Assembly: GCF_007679035.1 (NCBI RefSeq)
Contig: NZ_VEFR01000002.1
Coordinates: 1-64,000 of the forward strand
Direction of reading: 5' to 3'
DNA from: Agrococcus jejuensis
GTDB lineage: Bacteria > Actinomycetota > Actinomycetes > Actinomycetales > Microbacteriaceae
DNA length: 64,000 bases
The stretch's first letter is position 1. Each line of letters opens with the position of its first letter. The notes beneath the pieces are model-generated. The model ran no database searches, had not been told where the DNA came from, and worked only from the letters and a program-made list of their open reading frames with translations. The position numbers and the translations under genes are program-made. Positions 46,063-55,800 of this stretch are shown here, in pieces.

Positions 46063-46948
46063 GAACTGGCGATGGATGCTCGTCACAGCCGTCGCACCCA
46101 TCGCATGGGGCTCGATGTACGTCGTCACCCACCAGGCGCTGCCCGCCGACGCGCCGCTGTGGGGCGCGACGCTGCGCGCCCTGCCCGCCGCCATCGTGCT
46201 GCTGCTCGTCGTCCGCCGCCTGCCGACGGGCGCGTGGTGGTGGCGCTCGGCGGTGCTCGGCGTGCTGAACGTCGGTGCCTTCTTCCTGCTCGTCTACGTC
46301 GCCGCGACCCTCCTGCCGTCGAGCGTGGCCGCGTCCGTCATGGCCGCGAGCCCCATCGCGCTCATGGCGCTCGCCTGGCCCATCGCGCGCGAGCGCCCGA
46401 CCGCACGCCTGCTCGCCGGGGCCGGCGTCGGCGTCGTGGGCGTGCTGCTGATCGTGTCGACGGCGACCGGATCGATCGATGCGCGCGGCGTGGTCGCGAG
46501 CGTCACCGCCCTCGCGATGTGGTCGCTCGGCTCGGTGCTCGCGAAGCGCTGGCACGACGGCACGCCCGCCCTGCGCCTCACGGCGTGGCAGCTCGCGACC
46601 GGCGCCATCGCGCTCGCGCCGCTGGCCCTGCTCGTCGAGGGTGCGCCGCCGCACGTCGACGCCGTCGGCGTCGCCGCGTACGCCTACGTCACGATCGTCG
46701 CGACCGCCGTGGCGTTCGTGTGCTGGTTCACGGGCATGCAGCGCCTGCCGGCCGGCGCCGTCGGCATCCTCGCGCTCCTCAATCCGGCGACGGGCGTGCT
46801 GCTGGGCGTCGCCGTGGGCGGTGAGCACCTCGCGCCGCTGCAGTGGCTCGGCATCGCCCTCGTCGTCGCGGCCGTCGCCATCGGAGCGACGCGCACGCGT
46901 CGCCGGGCACCGGCGCCAGCCTCACCATCCGCCGCGCAGGCTTCGTGA
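46055..46948 (+). CDS. EamA/DMT family transporter
   Basis: A 297-residue protein with ten TM segments in two EamA halves (first half PIAWGSMYVVTHQALP, second half ASVTALAMWSLGSVLAKRW). DMT exporters of this type move amino acids, nucleotides or drugs; the substrate is not evident. Divergent MarR control suggests induction by a small aromatic or toxic compound. The tail is Ala/Pro/Arg-rich. Confidence 0.88.
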   Translation: MEANWRWMLVTAVAPIAWGSMYVVTHQALPADAPLWGATLRALPAAIVLLLVVRRLPTGAWWWRSAVLGVLNVGAFFLLVYVAATLLPSSVAASVMAASPIALMALAWPIARERPTARLLAGAGVGVVGVLLIVSTATGSIDARGVVASVTALAMWSLGSVLAKRWHDGTPALRLTAWQLATGAIALAPLALLVEGAPPHVDAVGVAAYAYVTIVATAVAFVCWFTGMQRLPAGAVGILALLNPATGVLLGVAVGGEHLAPLQWLGIALVVAAVAIGATRTRRRAPAPASPSAAQAS

Positions 46949-46952
46949 GGAT

Positions 46953-47108
46953 GCGTCTCGCAGGCGATCCGGGTGGGCGGAGGGAAGATGCCCCTCCACC
47001 ACCCCTGATCGCCTGCGAGACGCAACCGCGGCCGTCCCTGCGTATCGCAGGCGATTCCGCGAGCCAAGGGAGCATTCCCCTCAGGTCTCGGAATCACCTG
47101 CAGAACGC
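46953..47108. repeat. Pair of related palindromic elements
   Basis: Element 1: GCGTCTCGCAGGCGATC (46953-46969) and its perfect inverse (47007-47023). Element 2: a diverged copy, GCGTATCGCAGGCGATTCC (from 47040) with GGAATCACCTGCAGAACGC (to 47108). Each loop contains a smaller GGAGGG/CCCTCC-like stem. They fill the gap between the EamA gene and murQ, which converge. Confidence 0.8.
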
Positions 47109-47150
47109 AACCGCGGGCGGGGCGGGGCGGATGCGGTGAGCCCGGCGGGG

Positions 47151-48062
47151 TCAGGCCGACCGGAGCGCGGCGCGCACGTCGCCGCCCGCCGCATCCAGCA
47201 GCGCCTGCGCTCGGGATGCGTCGCACTCGGCGAGCAGCATGACCACCGCGGTCTTCGCGTGCGTGCCGGCTGCCGCGAGAGCCTCCGCCGCGGCATCGCG
47301 ATCGGCGCCCGTCGCCTCGGCGACGATGCGCTGCGCGCGGTCGACGAGCTTCGCGTTCGTCGGCTTCACGTCGACCATGAGGTTGCCGTAGGCCTTGCCG
47401 GTGCGCACCATGCTCGCGGTCGAGAGCATGTTGCACACGAGCTTCTGCGCCGTGCCGGCCTTGAGGCGCGTCGAGCCCGTGAGCACCTCGGGGCCTGTCG
47501 CGACCTCGATCGCGACGTCGGCGGCCGCGCCGATGCGCGATCCCGGGTTGCAGGCGACGGCGACCGTCGCGGCGCCGCGCGACCGAGTCTCGGCGAGCCC
47601 GCCGAGCACGTACGGCGTGCGGCCGCTGGCGGCGAGTCCCACCACGACGTCGTCGGCACCCACGCCGAGCCCGGCGACGTCGGCTGCACCGAGCGCCGGG
47701 TCGTCCTCGGCGCCCTCGACGGCCACGACGAACGCGTCGCGACCGCCGGCCATGAGGCCGACGACCTCCGACGGATCGGTGCCGAACGTCGGCGGGCACT
47801 CGACGGCGTCGAGCAGGCCGAGCCGACCGCTCGTGCCGGCGCCGAGGTAGATCAGCCGGCCGCCGCGGCGACGTGCAGCCGCGATCAGCTCCACCGCCTC
47901 GGCGACCTGCGGCAGCACGGCGCGCACCGCGGCGGCCACCGTCGCATCCTCGTCGTTCATGCGCTCGAGCAGCGTCGCGGTGTCGAGCGTGTCGAGGTCG
48001 AGGGTGCGCGGGTTGCGCCCCTCGGTGCCGAGCGCGGCGATGGTCTGGATGTCGTCGGCCAC
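47151..48062 (-). CDS. murQ: N-acetylmuramic acid 6-phosphate etherase
   Basis: A 303-residue SIS-domain lyase that removes D-lactate from MurNAc-6-phosphate to give GlcNAc-6-phosphate, the NagA substrate. LGTEGRNPRT at the N-terminus, LIYLGAGTSGRLGLLDA and the AGTAQKLVCNMLSTA segment are hallmarks. AGGAGG lies 5 nt before GTG 48062. An alternative GTG at 48107 overlaps the murP stop (GTGA) and would add 15 residues; either start is possible. Confidence 0.94.
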   Translation of the reverse strand: MADDIQTIAALGTEGRNPRTLDLDTLDTATLLERMNDEDATVAAAVRAVLPQVAEAVELIAAARRRGGRLIYLGAGTSGRLGLLDAVECPPTFGTDPSEVVGLMAGGRDAFVVAVEGAEDDPALGAADVAGLGVGADDVVVGLAASGRTPYVLGGLAETRSRGAATVAVACNPGSRIGAAADVAIEVATGPEVLTGSTRLKAGTAQKLVCNMLSTASMVRTGKAYGNLMVDVKPTNAKLVDRAQRIVAEATGADRDAAAEALAAAGTHAKTAVVMLLAECDASRAQALLDAAGGDVRAALRSA

Positions 48063-48103
48063 GGGGTCCTCCTGGTCGATGCTGCGGGTGGGGATGCCGG
48101 CGC

Positions 48104-50047
48104 TCACGCGTCGGCCGCCGCGGTCGCGGTGGCGGCGACGACCACGGGCGCGTCGCCGTCGCGCTCGACGATCGACCACGCGGCGCCGTTCAGCACGACG
48201 ACGGGCGAGACGAGCGAGGGCACGCGGTCGCGCACGGCGTCGAGGTCGACGTCGACGATCGCGTCGCCCGCGGCGACGACGTCGCCCTCGGCGCGCAGCA
48301 CCGTGAAGCCCTCGCCGTCGAGCGCGACGGTGCCGAGACCCACGTGCACGAGCACCTCGAGGCCCTCGGGCGTCGTGACGCCGAACGCGTGGCCCGTGGG
48401 GAAGATCGCCGTGATCGTGCCGGCCACGGGGCTCGCGAAGCGACCGCTCGTCGGGTCGACGGCGAAGCCGTCGCCGAGCGTGCGCTCGCGGAACGCCGCG
48501 TCGGGCACGTCGTCGAGCGAGACGATGCGACCCTCGGCGGGCGTGGCGATCGCGATGCGCGTGCCGGGCACGGCTGCGACCGGTGCGACCGCGGGCGCGG
48601 CGTCGGCATCCGTCTCCACCGCTCCCCCGTGCTCGGCGAGCAGCGCCTTCGGGAAGCCGAACGCCATCGTGATGGCGAAGCCGGCGACGTAGCCGACGAC
48701 GAGGCCCACGACGTACGCGAGGATCGCGTATCCCTGCCCCTCGTCGCTCTGCAGCAGCGGCAGCAGCGCGAGGCCCGACGGGCCGATGGCCGTCGCGCCC
48801 CACGGTGCGACGAACTGGTTGAACGCGCCCGCGACGGCGCCGCCGAACGCGCCGCCGAGGCACGCGGTGAGGAAGGGGCGGCCGAGCGGCAGCGTCACGG
48901 CGTAGATGAGCGGCTCGCCGACGCCGAGCACGCCCACGGGCAGCGCGCCCTTGATGGCGCGGCGCAGCGAGGCGTTGCGGCGCAGGCGGATCCAGATCGC
49001 GATCGCCGCACCCACCTGGCCGGCACCCGCCATCGCGAGGATCGTGAGCAGCGGGGTGAAGCCGAGCTGCTCGATGAGGGTCGCGTGGATGGGGATGAGC
49101 GCCTGGTGCAGGCCCAGCATCACGAGCGGCAGGAAGAGGCCGCCGAGCACGAAGCCCGCGAGCACGCCGGAGACCTGCAGCAGCCAGACGGCGCCGTCGC
49201 CGATGCCCGTCGCGATCGCGCCGGCGAGCGGCATGAAGGCGAAGATCGTCGCGAGCCCCGAGCCGAGCAGCGCGAGCGTCGGCGTCACGAGGATGTCGAT
49301 GGCGTCGGGGATGCGCCCCCGCAGCCCGCGCTCGATCCACGACGCGAGCACGGCGGCGAAGATCGCGCCGATGACGCCGCCCTGGCCGGGCGCGAGCGTG
49401 ATGTCGCCCACGACCGGCAGCGTGTACGAGACGTCGGCGATGCCGGGGAAGACGATGATCGCCGCGACGGCGCCGCCGATCGCGGGGGTGCCGCCGAACT
49501 CCTTCGCGGCGTTGATGCCCGCGAAGATCGCGAGGTACGCGAAGAACGCCGAGCCGATGGCCGTGAGCGCCGGGATGAGGCCGGCGACCCACTCGGGTGC
49601 GGCGCCGACCGCATCCCAGTTGACGATGAGGCCGCGCACCGCGGCGACGATGCCGGCACCGATGAGCGCGGGGATGAGCGGCACGAAGATGTTCGCGACC
49701 TTGCGGATGAGGTTCTTGAACGGGGTGTCGTTGCGGCGCCTCTGGGTGGCCTTGATGTCGGCGCCGCGGGCGGCGAGCGCCTCGGCGTCGGTGCCCTGCT
49801 CGGCGAGCAGCGCGCGGAACGCGGTCGTGATGCGGGTGACGGCGCCCGGACCGAGCACGACCTGGTAGGTCTCGTCGTCGACGACGCCCAGCACGCCGTC
49901 GGTGGCCTTGACCGCGGCCTCGTCGATGCGGTCGCGATCGCGGGGCGTCACGCGCATGCGCGTCATGCACTGCTCGACGCCGGCGACGTTGTCGGCGCCG
50001 CCGAGGTGCTGCAGCAGCTGGGCGGCGATCTGGTCGGGTGCGGCCAT
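48104..50047 (-). CDS. murP: PTS transporter for MurNAc, domains IIB-IIC-IIA fused
   Basis: A 647-residue PTS permease. The EIIB domain (1-90) has the phosphorylated Cys27 in VEQCMTRMRV. EIIC (about 115-465) has about ten TM segments. EIIA of the glucose type (about 500-640) has GHAFGV and the phospho-His in LVHVGLGTV (about 568). E. coli MurP lacks the EIIA domain, so this version is self-sufficient after HPr. It precedes murQ, and both are divergent from a MurR-like regulator. AGGA lies 8 nt before the ATG. Confidence 0.9.
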   Translation of the reverse strand: MAAPDQIAAQLLQHLGGADNVAGVEQCMTRMRVTPRDRDRIDEAAVKATDGVLGVVDDETYQVVLGPGAVTRITTAFRALLAEQGTDAEALAARGADIKATQRRRNDTPFKNLIRKVANIFVPLIPALIGAGIVAAVRGLIVNWDAVGAAPEWVAGLIPALTAIGSAFFAYLAIFAGINAAKEFGGTPAIGGAVAAIIVFPGIADVSYTLPVVGDITLAPGQGGVIGAIFAAVLASWIERGLRGRIPDAIDILVTPTLALLGSGLATIFAFMPLAGAIATGIGDGAVWLLQVSGVLAGFVLGGLFLPLVMLGLHQALIPIHATLIEQLGFTPLLTILAMAGAGQVGAAIAIWIRLRRNASLRRAIKGALPVGVLGVGEPLIYAVTLPLGRPFLTACLGGAFGGAVAGAFNQFVAPWGATAIGPSGLALLPLLQSDEGQGYAILAYVVGLVVGYVAGFAITMAFGFPKALLAEHGGAVETDADAAPAVAPVAAVPGTRIAIATPAEGRIVSLDDVPDAAFRERTLGDGFAVDPTSGRFASPVAGTITAIFPTGHAFGVTTPEGLEVLVHVGLGTVALDGEGFTVLRAEGDVVAAGDAIVDVDLDAVRDRVPSLVSPVVVLNGAAWSIVERDGDAPVVVAATATAAADA

Positions 50048-50077
50048 GGGTGGATCCTCGCGTCGATGGGAGTGTCG

Positions 50078-50121
50078 GTACAGAGAGTACACACTCTGCG
50101 TGTTTCAGGTACATTGCGTAC
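50078..50121. promoter_or_regulatory. Two GTAC-N5-GTAC sites between murP and murR
   Basis: GTACAGAGAGTAC (50078-50090) and GTACATTGCGTAC (50109-50121) are two short palindromes with left ends 31 bp (three helical turns) apart. TACTCT on the reverse strand (50084-50089) is a plausible murP -10 inside the first site. TACATT (50110-50115) and TACCGT (50159-50164) are candidate -10s for the forward direction. The likely ligand is the RpiR-type regulator at 50187. Confidence 0.65.
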
Positions 50122-50186
50122 ATGGCGGGCGATGCGCCGGCACGGGCCGCGCCACCGATACCGTGTCGACGGTCGAGAGGAGCGCC

Positions 50187-51092
50187 ATGGCATCCGAGCC
50201 CGCACGAGCGGCGGCGCGCAGCACGCGCGCCGTGCTCACGGAGGCGCGCGCTCGCTACGACGACCTGCGCCCCTCCGAGCGCCGCATCGCCGACGCGCTG
50301 CTCGCCGATCCCGAGGCCTTCGCGTCGCGCTCGATCGGCGAGATCGCCGTGCAGGCGAGCACCTCGACGACGACGGTCGTGCGCTTCACGCGCACCGTCG
50401 GCTACGAGCGCTTCCGCGACCTGCGGCGCGACCTCGCCGAGCAGAACCTCCGTGCGCGCCTCGCGATCGCCGCCGTCGACGTCACGAGCCCCGACGTCTC
50501 GGCGGGCGACGGCATGGAGGACGTCGTCGCGCGGGTCGCCGCGAGCGAGTCGCTCTCGATCGCCGACACCGCAGCCACCATCGACGTCGCAGCCCTCACG
50601 ACCGCCGTCGGCGCCATCGCCCGCGCGCGCCGCGTCGACCTCTTCGGCGTCGGCGCGAGCGGCATCGTCGCCGTCGACCTGCAGCGCAAGCTCTCGCGCA
50701 TCGGCCGCGTCGCGATCGAGTGGCCCGAGCCGCACGCGGCGTGGACGGCCGCGGCCGTGCTCGACGAGGACTCCGTCGCCATCGCGATCTCGCACTCGGG
50801 CGCGACGGACGAGACCGTGCGCTTCCTGCGCCTCGCGAGCGAGTCGGGTGCGACGACGATCGCGATCACGAACCACGACGACTCGCCGCTCGGGCGCCTC
50901 GCCGACGTCGTGCTGCGCACCGCGGCGCGCGAGGCGGCGCCGCTGCGCTCGGGCGCGCTCGGCAGCCGCACCGCGCAGCTGCTCATCGGCGACTGCCTCT
51001 ACCTCGGCGTCGCCCAGCTCGACGCCGACGGCGCGATGGATGCGCTGCGCCGCACGTACGCGGCGGTCGGCCGCACGCTGCCGAACGCCTGA
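50187..51092 (+). CDS. RpiR/MurR family transcriptional regulator
   Basis: A 301-residue protein with an N-terminal RpiR HTH (LRPSERRIADALLADPEAFASRSIGEIAVQ.. TTVVRFTRTVGYERFRDLRRDL) and a C-terminal SIS domain (VDLFGVGASGIVAVDLQ, AISHSGATDETV). The SIS fold would bind MurNAc-6-phosphate or a related sugar phosphate. It is divergent from murP-murQ, as murR is in other bacteria. GAGAGGAG precedes the ATG by about 4-6 nt. Confidence 0.9.
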   Translation: MASEPARAAARSTRAVLTEARARYDDLRPSERRIADALLADPEAFASRSIGEIAVQASTSTTTVVRFTRTVGYERFRDLRRDLAEQNLRARLAIAAVDVTSPDVSAGDGMEDVVARVAASESLSIADTAATIDVAALTTAVGAIARARRVDLFGVGASGIVAVDLQRKLSRIGRVAIEWPEPHAAWTAAAVLDEDSVAIAISHSGATDETVRFLRLASESGATTIAITNHDDSPLGRLADVVLRTAAREAAPLRSGALGSRTAQLLIGDCLYLGVAQLDADGAMDALRRTYAAVGRTLPNA

Positions 51093-51115
51093 CGCGCTCC
51101 CGTCCGCGGGCGTCG

Positions 51116-51121
51116 TATCGT
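51116..51121 (+). promoter_or_regulatory. -10 hexamer TATCGT, leaderless promoter
   Basis: TATCGT ends 6 nt before GTG 51128. Confidence 0.55.
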
Positions 51122-51127
51122 GGCGAC

Positions 51128-51454
51128 GTGACCGACGAGCCCGACCACGACGCCTTCGCCGAGGCGGTGCACGAGCTCGTCGCGAGCATCCCGCCCGGTC
51201 GCGTCATGGCGTACGGCGAGGTGGCGGCGGTGCTCGGCTCGCGTGCCGCACGCCGCGTCGGTCGCATCATGGCGACCGACTCGGAGGGCCTGCCGTGGTG
51301 GCGCGTCATCCGTTCGAGCGGCCTGCCCCCGGCCGGGCTCCACGATCGCGCGCTGCCCCACTACGAGGCGGAGGGCACGCCGCTCGCCGGCACGAGCCCG
51401 GGCACCGACGCGCCGTTCCGCATCCAGCGCCGCGCCCGGTGGATGCCCGACTGA
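51128..51454 (+). CDS. Alkyltransferase-like protein (MGMT family without the active Cys)
   Basis: A 108-residue protein matching the DNA-binding domain of O6-methylguanine methyltransferases: IPPGRVMAYGEVAAVLGSRAARRVGRIM (helix-turn-helix, Arg finger region) and LPWWRVIRSSG. The usual acceptor motif PCHRV is PWWRV here, so it cannot accept an alkyl group. ATL proteins bind alkylated bases and pass them to nucleotide excision repair. Length is right for ATL. Confidence 0.9.
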   Translation: MTDEPDHDAFAEAVHELVASIPPGRVMAYGEVAAVLGSRAARRVGRIMATDSEGLPWWRVIRSSGLPPAGLHDRALPHYEAEGTPLAGTSPGTDAPFRIQRRARWMPD

Positions 51455-51485
51455 GCGCATCCAGCACGCGCGCGGCGGCAGGTGC

Positions 51486-51491
51486 CAGGAT
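51486..51491 (+). promoter_or_regulatory. -10-like CAGGAT, leaderless promoter
   Basis: CAGGAT ends 6 nt before ATG 51498; it deviates from TANNNT only at the first base. Confidence 0.4.
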
Positions 51492-51497
51492 GCGGCC

Positions 51498-51974
51498 ATG
51501 ACGCACCTCCCTCCCCCGCAGCCCGGCTCGCAGCAGCCGGCCGCCCCCGCGTGGCAGCAGGCTCAGCAGGGTCAGCCCCCGCAGGCGCAGCCGCAGCAGC
51601 TCGCACAGCCGTCGTGGGCGACCGCCCAGCCGAGCGCGGACGCGAGCCCGCAGCGGCCGCGCGGCAACCCGCTCGGGCTCGTCTCGGTGCTGCTCGCCGC
51701 GGTCGCCCTGCTGCTCGGGCTCGTCGCCGCCGTGGTCCAGGCGGTGCTCATCGCCTCCAACGGCTTCGAGGCCGTCGGCGCGGCCTCCCTCGCGTTCAGC
51801 CTCGCGCGGCTGCTGGTCTCGCTCGCGGGCGTCGCGCTCGGCGTCGTCGGGCTGCTGCGTCGCGACGCGCGTCGCACGGTCGCCGCCATCGGCCTCGGCG
51901 CCTGCGCGGCCATCGCCGCCAGCGTGCTCATCGGCCTCCTCAGCGTGCCGATCACCGCGATCGTCACGGGCTGA
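51498..51974 (+). CDS. Small membrane protein with Gln/Pro-rich N-terminus
   Basis: A 158-residue protein. Residues 1-55 are low complexity (Gln, Pro, Ala), as in many actinobacterial DUF4190/DUF4352-like proteins. Three TM segments follow (about 60-85, 92-118, 127-152). No enzymatic motif. It converges on the ABC exporter genes. Function unknown. Confidence 0.7.
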   Translation: MTHLPPPQPGSQQPAAPAWQQAQQGQPPQAQPQQLAQPSWATAQPSADASPQRPRGNPLGLVSVLLAAVALLLGLVAAVVQAVLIASNGFEAVGAASLAFSLARLLVSLAGVALGVVGLLRRDARRTVAAIGLGACAAIAASVLIGLLSVPITAIVTG

Positions 51975-52000
51975 TCGTCGCCCGCGCGGGGCGGGGTCGC

Positions 52001-53809
52001 TCAGACGAGCGACTCCCGCCACGCACGGTGCAGGTCGGCGAACCGGCCGCCGGCGGCGATGAGGGCTGCGGGCGCGTCATCCTCGATGACGCGACCGTGC
52101 TCCATCACGAGCACGCGATCCGCGATCGCGACCGTCGACAGACGGTGGGCGATGATGATCGCCGTGCGGTCGGCGAGCAGCGTCTGCAGCGCCTCCTGCA
52201 CGAGCCGCTCGCTCGGGATGTCGAGGCTCGCCGTCGCCTCGTCGAGGATGAGCACCGCAGGGTCGGCGAGGAATGCGCGCGCGAACGACAGCAGCTGCCG
52301 CTGCCCCGACGACACGCGGCCGCCGCGCTTGTTCACGTCGGTGTCGTAGCCGTCGGGCAGCGCCGACACGAAGTCGTGCGCACCGACGGCGCGCGCCGCC
52401 GCCTCGATCTCGGCCCGCGTCGCATCCGGCTTGCCCAGCGCGATGTTCTCGGCGACCGTGCCCGAGAACAGGTACGCCTCCTGCGTCACCATGACCACCG
52501 CGCGGCGCAGGTCGTCGTTCGACAGGTCGCGCAGGTCGGCGCCGTCGAGCCGCACGGCACCCTCGGTCGGGTCGTAGAACCGCGCGAGCAGCTTCGCGAG
52601 CGTCGTCTTGCCGGCACCGGTCGTGCCGACGAGCGCGACGGTCTGGCCGGCCGGGATGTGCAGGTCGAGCGCGGGCAGCACGTCGCCGCCCGTCGCGTAC
52701 GCGAAGCGCACCTCGTCGAAGTCGATCCGCCCCTTCGCAGCCTCGAGCGCCGTCGGCTCGACGGGCTCGGGCACCGTCGGCTGCTCCTCGAGCACGCCCG
52801 AGATCTTCTCGAGCGCCGCGGACGCCGACTGGTAGCCGTTGAAGAACATCGCGATGCCCTGGATGGGCTGGAAGAACTGCCGCGCGTACAGCGCGGTCGC
52901 GAGCAGCACGCCCACCTCGAGCGTGCCGTCGATCACGCGGATGCCGCCCAGCAGCACGATCGCCGCGATGCTCGTCGCCCCGAGCGCGATGATGCCCGGC
53001 TCGTAGACGCCGAAGATCGAGATGACCTTGTGGTTCGCGACGCGGTAGTCCTCGACGCGGTCGCCGAACTCGTCGTCGTTGCGACGCTCGGTGCGGAACG
53101 CCTTCACGGCGCGGATGCCCGTCATCGTCTCGACGAAGTACACGATCATGCGCGCGCTCGTCGTGCGGGTCTCGCGGAACAGCACGGTCGATCGCACCTG
53201 GAACCAGCGCGTCAGGATGATCGCCGGCACGAGCGCGATGCCGAGCACGAGTCCCGAGATCGGGTCGAGCAGCACCATCGCGACGCCGGTGAACGCCATG
53301 AACAGGATGCCGCGCACGAGCTCGTTGAGCCCCTGGTCGAGCAGGTCGCGGATCGACTCGAGGTCGCTCGTCTGGCGCGCGATGATGCGGCCCGACGTGT
53401 ACTGCTCGTGGAACTCGAGGCTCAGCCGCTGCGTGTGGTCGAAGAGCCGACGGCGCAGCGAGAACAGCACCGCCTGGCTGATGCGCGCCGACGACACCGT
53501 GTAGACGTACATGAGCACGCCGGCAGCGACGGCCGAGACGACGTAGGCGATCGTCGCACCCCACAGGGGCAGCCAGTCCTGCCGGTCGAGGATCGCGGGC
53601 AGCGCCGTGTCGACGCCGTACGCGATGATCGCGGGGCCGACGACCCCCGCGCCCGCCGAGATGACGACGAGCAGCATCGTCCACGTGATCCGCCGCACGT
53701 GCGGGCGCACGAGCTGCAGCAGCAGCCTGCGGGAGCGCAGGCGGATCTCCCGCGACTCCTCCTTCGTGTAGTCGTCGCGGTCCTCGCCGGAGACGCCGTG
53801 CACGCTCAC
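52001..53809 (-). CDS. ABC exporter subunit B (heterodimeric half-transporter)
   Basis: A 602-residue TMD-NBD protein. Six TM segments (about 45-330), Walker [10 protein letters not shown], Walker [13 protein letters not shown] with the catalytic Glu, and a degenerate signature VSSGQRQ in place of LSGGQ. It pairs with the preceding gene, whose stop it overlaps as GTGA. With that partner it forms one good and one degenerate ATP site, as in BmrCD and TM287/288. Multidrug or lipid export is likely; substrate unknown. Confidence 0.92.
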   Translation of the reverse strand: MSVHGVSGEDRDDYTKEESREIRLRSRRLLLQLVRPHVRRITWTMLLVVISAGAGVVGPAIIAYGVDTALPAILDRQDWLPLWGATIAYVVSAVAAGVLMYVYTVSSARISQAVLFSLRRRLFDHTQRLSLEFHEQYTSGRIIARQTSDLESIRDLLDQGLNELVRGILFMAFTGVAMVLLDPISGLVLGIALVPAIILTRWFQVRSTVLFRETRTTSARMIVYFVETMTGIRAVKAFRTERRNDDEFGDRVEDYRVANHKVISIFGVYEPGIIALGATSIAAIVLLGGIRVIDGTLEVGVLLATALYARQFFQPIQGIAMFFNGYQSASAALEKISGVLEEQPTVPEPVEPTALEAAKGRIDFDEVRFAYATGGDVLPALDLHIPAGQTVALVGTTGAGKTTLAKLLARFYDPTEGAVRLDGADLRDLSNDDLRRAVVMVTQEAYLFSGTVAENIALGKPDATRAEIEAAARAVGAHDFVSALPDGYDTDVNKRGGRVSSGQRQLLSFARAFLADPAVLILDEATASLDIPSERLVQEALQTLLADRTAIIIAHRLSTVAIADRVLVMEHGRVIEDDAPAALIAAGGRFADLHRAWRESLV

Positions 53810-55599
53810 AGGTTCACCTCTCGGTTCCGCTCGGCCTCTTCCAGGCTCGAGAGCACGAATCGGTAGTGCTCGTTGCGCGCGAGCAGCTCGGAGTGGGTGC
53901 CGACGTCGTCGATGCGACCCTCGCGCATGAGGGCGACGCGGTCGGCCAGCTGCACCGTCGACGGACGGTGGGCGACGATGAGCGCCGTGGTCTCGGCGAG
54001 CACCTGGCGCAGCGCCGCCTCGACCTGCGCCTCGGTGTCGACGTCGAGCGCCGACAGCGGGTCGTCGAGCACGAGCACGGCGGGCTTGGCGGCGACGGCG
54101 CGCGCGAGCGCGAGCCGCTGCCGCTGGCCGCCGGAGAGCGAGAGCCCCTCCTCGCCGATCACGGTCTCGATCCCGTCGGGCAGGTCGTGCACGAAGCTCG
54201 CCTGCGCGATGCGCAGCGCCTCGTCGAGCACCTCGTCGTCGGCGCCGGGCACGCCCAGCAGCACGTTGTCGCGCACGGAGCGCGAGAAGAGCGTCGCATC
54301 CTCGAACGCCATGGCGACGTGGGTGCGCAGCTCCTCGCGCGTGAGGTCGCGCACGTCGACGCCATCGAGCAGCACGCGGCCGCCCGTCACGTCGTAGAGG
54401 CGCGCGGGCAGCGCCGTGAGCGTCGTCTTGCCGCTGCCGGTGGAGCCGACGAGCGCCATGGTCTCGCCGGGCTCGAGCACGAGGTCGGCGCCGTCGACGA
54501 GGTCGCGCTCGTCGGCGGGCGCGTCCTGGTAGCGGAAGCGCACGCCCTCGAACGTCAGGCGCCCGCGTGGCTCGGCGATCGTGGCCGGCCGCTCGGGGTC
54601 GTCGATCGTGTTCTCGGTGTCGACGACCTCGTGGAAGCGCACCGAGGCGTTCGCGGCGTCGATCGCGAAGGCGTAGAGGAAGCCCATCGACTCGATCGGC
54701 CAGTTCAGCACGACCGCCGTCGCGAAGAACGCGAGCAGCTGGCCGACGGTGAGCTGATCGACGGTGACGAGCCACACGCCCACGAACAGGCACACGGCGT
54801 ACGACACGAACGGGATGATCGTCAGCCACATCCAGAGCGACGCATCCTGACGCGCCTTCGCGATCTCGGTCGAGCGCAGCTCGCTCGCCTGCGACGTGAA
54901 GCCGTCGAGCGCGTGCCGGCCGCGGCCGAACGCCTTGAGCACGCGGATGCCGTGGACCGACTGCTCGACGGTGGTCGCGAGGTCGCCCGCCTGGTCCTGC
55001 GCCCGGCGGGAGACCTGGTGGTAGGTCTGCTCGAAGCGGAAGGCGACGACGACGATCGGCAGCGACAGCAGCACGAAGAGGCCGCCCAGCAGCGGGCTCC
55101 ACCACAGCAGCACCCCGACGCCGACGAGCAGCGTCATGAGGTTCACGACGAACAGCACGGACCCGAACGCCAGGAAGCGGCGCAGCTGCCCGAGGTCCTG
55201 CACGGCGCGAGAGAGCAGCTGGCCGGACTGCCAGCGGTCGTGGAAGGCGACGGGCAGCTGCTGCAGGCGGGCGTAGAGGTCGCGGCGCATCGATGCCTCG
55301 ACGTACGTCGACGGCTGCAGCACGAAGAAGCGCCGCAGGAAGATGCACAGCGCCTCGGCGAGGCCGAGGGCGAGCACGGCGATCGCCGCGGGCCATACGG
55401 CATCGCGGTCGCCGTGCGTCAGGGGCCCGTCGACGAGGGCGCGCAGCACGAGCGGGATCGCGAGCGCGAGCAACGAGCCGACGAGCGCGGCGCCGACGCC
55501 TGCGAGCAGGCGCGGCAGGTAGGGCCGCACGTAGGGCATGAGCCTCGCGAGCGACGGGATGATGCGGGGCTTGGAGGGGGCAGCGGGCTGCGACGACAT
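53806..55599 (-). CDS. ABC exporter subunit A (heterodimeric half-transporter)
   Basis: A 597-residue half-transporter with six TM segments (about 25-310), Walker [10 protein letters not shown], an intact signature [10 protein letters not shown] and Walker [13 protein letters not shown], in which the catalytic Glu is Asp. The degenerate Walker B pairs with the degenerate signature of subunit B, so both changes fall in the same composite site. GAGGA precedes the ATG, and a GCGCGC stem (55615-55631) lies just upstream. A short leader peptide is encoded 122 nt upstream. Confidence 0.92.
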   Translation of the reverse strand: MSSQPAAPSKPRIIPSLARLMPYVRPYLPRLLAGVGAALVGSLLALAIPLVLRALVDGPLTHGDRDAVWPAAIAVLALGLAEALCIFLRRFFVLQPSTYVEASMRRDLYARLQQLPVAFHDRWQSGQLLSRAVQDLGQLRRFLAFGSVLFVVNLMTLLVGVGVLLWWSPLLGGLFVLLSLPIVVVAFRFEQTYHQVSRRAQDQAGDLATTVEQSVHGIRVLKAFGRGRHALDGFTSQASELRSTEIAKARQDASLWMWLTIIPFVSYAVCLFVGVWLVTVDQLTVGQLLAFFATAVVLNWPIESMGFLYAFAIDAANASVRFHEVVDTENTIDDPERPATIAEPRGRLTFEGVRFRYQDAPADERDLVDGADLVLEPGETMALVGSTGSGKTTLTALPARLYDVTGGRVLLDGVDVRDLTREELRTHVAMAFEDATLFSRSVRDNVLLGVPGADDEVLDEALRIAQASFVHDLPDGIETVIGEEGLSLSGGQRQRLALARAVAAKPAVLVLDDPLSALDVDTEAQVEAALRQVLAETTALIVAHRPSTVQLADRVALMREGRIDDVGTHSELLARNEHYRFVLSSLEEAERNREVNL

Positions 55600-55721
55600 G
55601 GAGGGTCCTCGGTGGCGCGCTCACGGCGCGCGTCGGAAGGGCGATGCTGGGGGTGGTCGAGGCGGGAGTGGTGCCTCTGGGGTGCGCCGCGTGCGGCGCG
55701 CGTGGTGCTGGTGCCGGGGCG

Positions 55722-55769
55722 CTAGCGCGCGACGCCGACGACGGGGGTGAGAGCGGGTGCCGTGAGCAT
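55722..55769 (-). CDS. 15-residue leader peptide upstream of the ABC exporter
   Basis: ATG 55769 encodes [15 protein letters not shown] and stops at TAG. It has a near-perfect ribosome site GAAGGAGG 5 nt before the ATG and a promoter just upstream. The stop lies in the palindrome GCGCTAGCGC, and 122 nt of hairpin-rich leader separates it from the exporter. In Bacillus the leader peptide BmrB controls the heterodimeric exporter BmrCD by ribosome-mediated attenuation; a similar role is inferred here. Confidence 0.6.
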   Translation of the reverse strand: MLTAPALTPVVGVAR

Positions 55770-55800
55770 GGCGTCCTCCTTCGGTCGGCGAGAGCCCTCC

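Noticed and set aside
50122..50186. A leaderless start at ATG 50122 after TACATT
   Set aside because: It is out of frame with the RpiR domain and would produce an Arg/Pro-rich shadow; ATG 50187 has a good ribosome site and the HTH begins just after.
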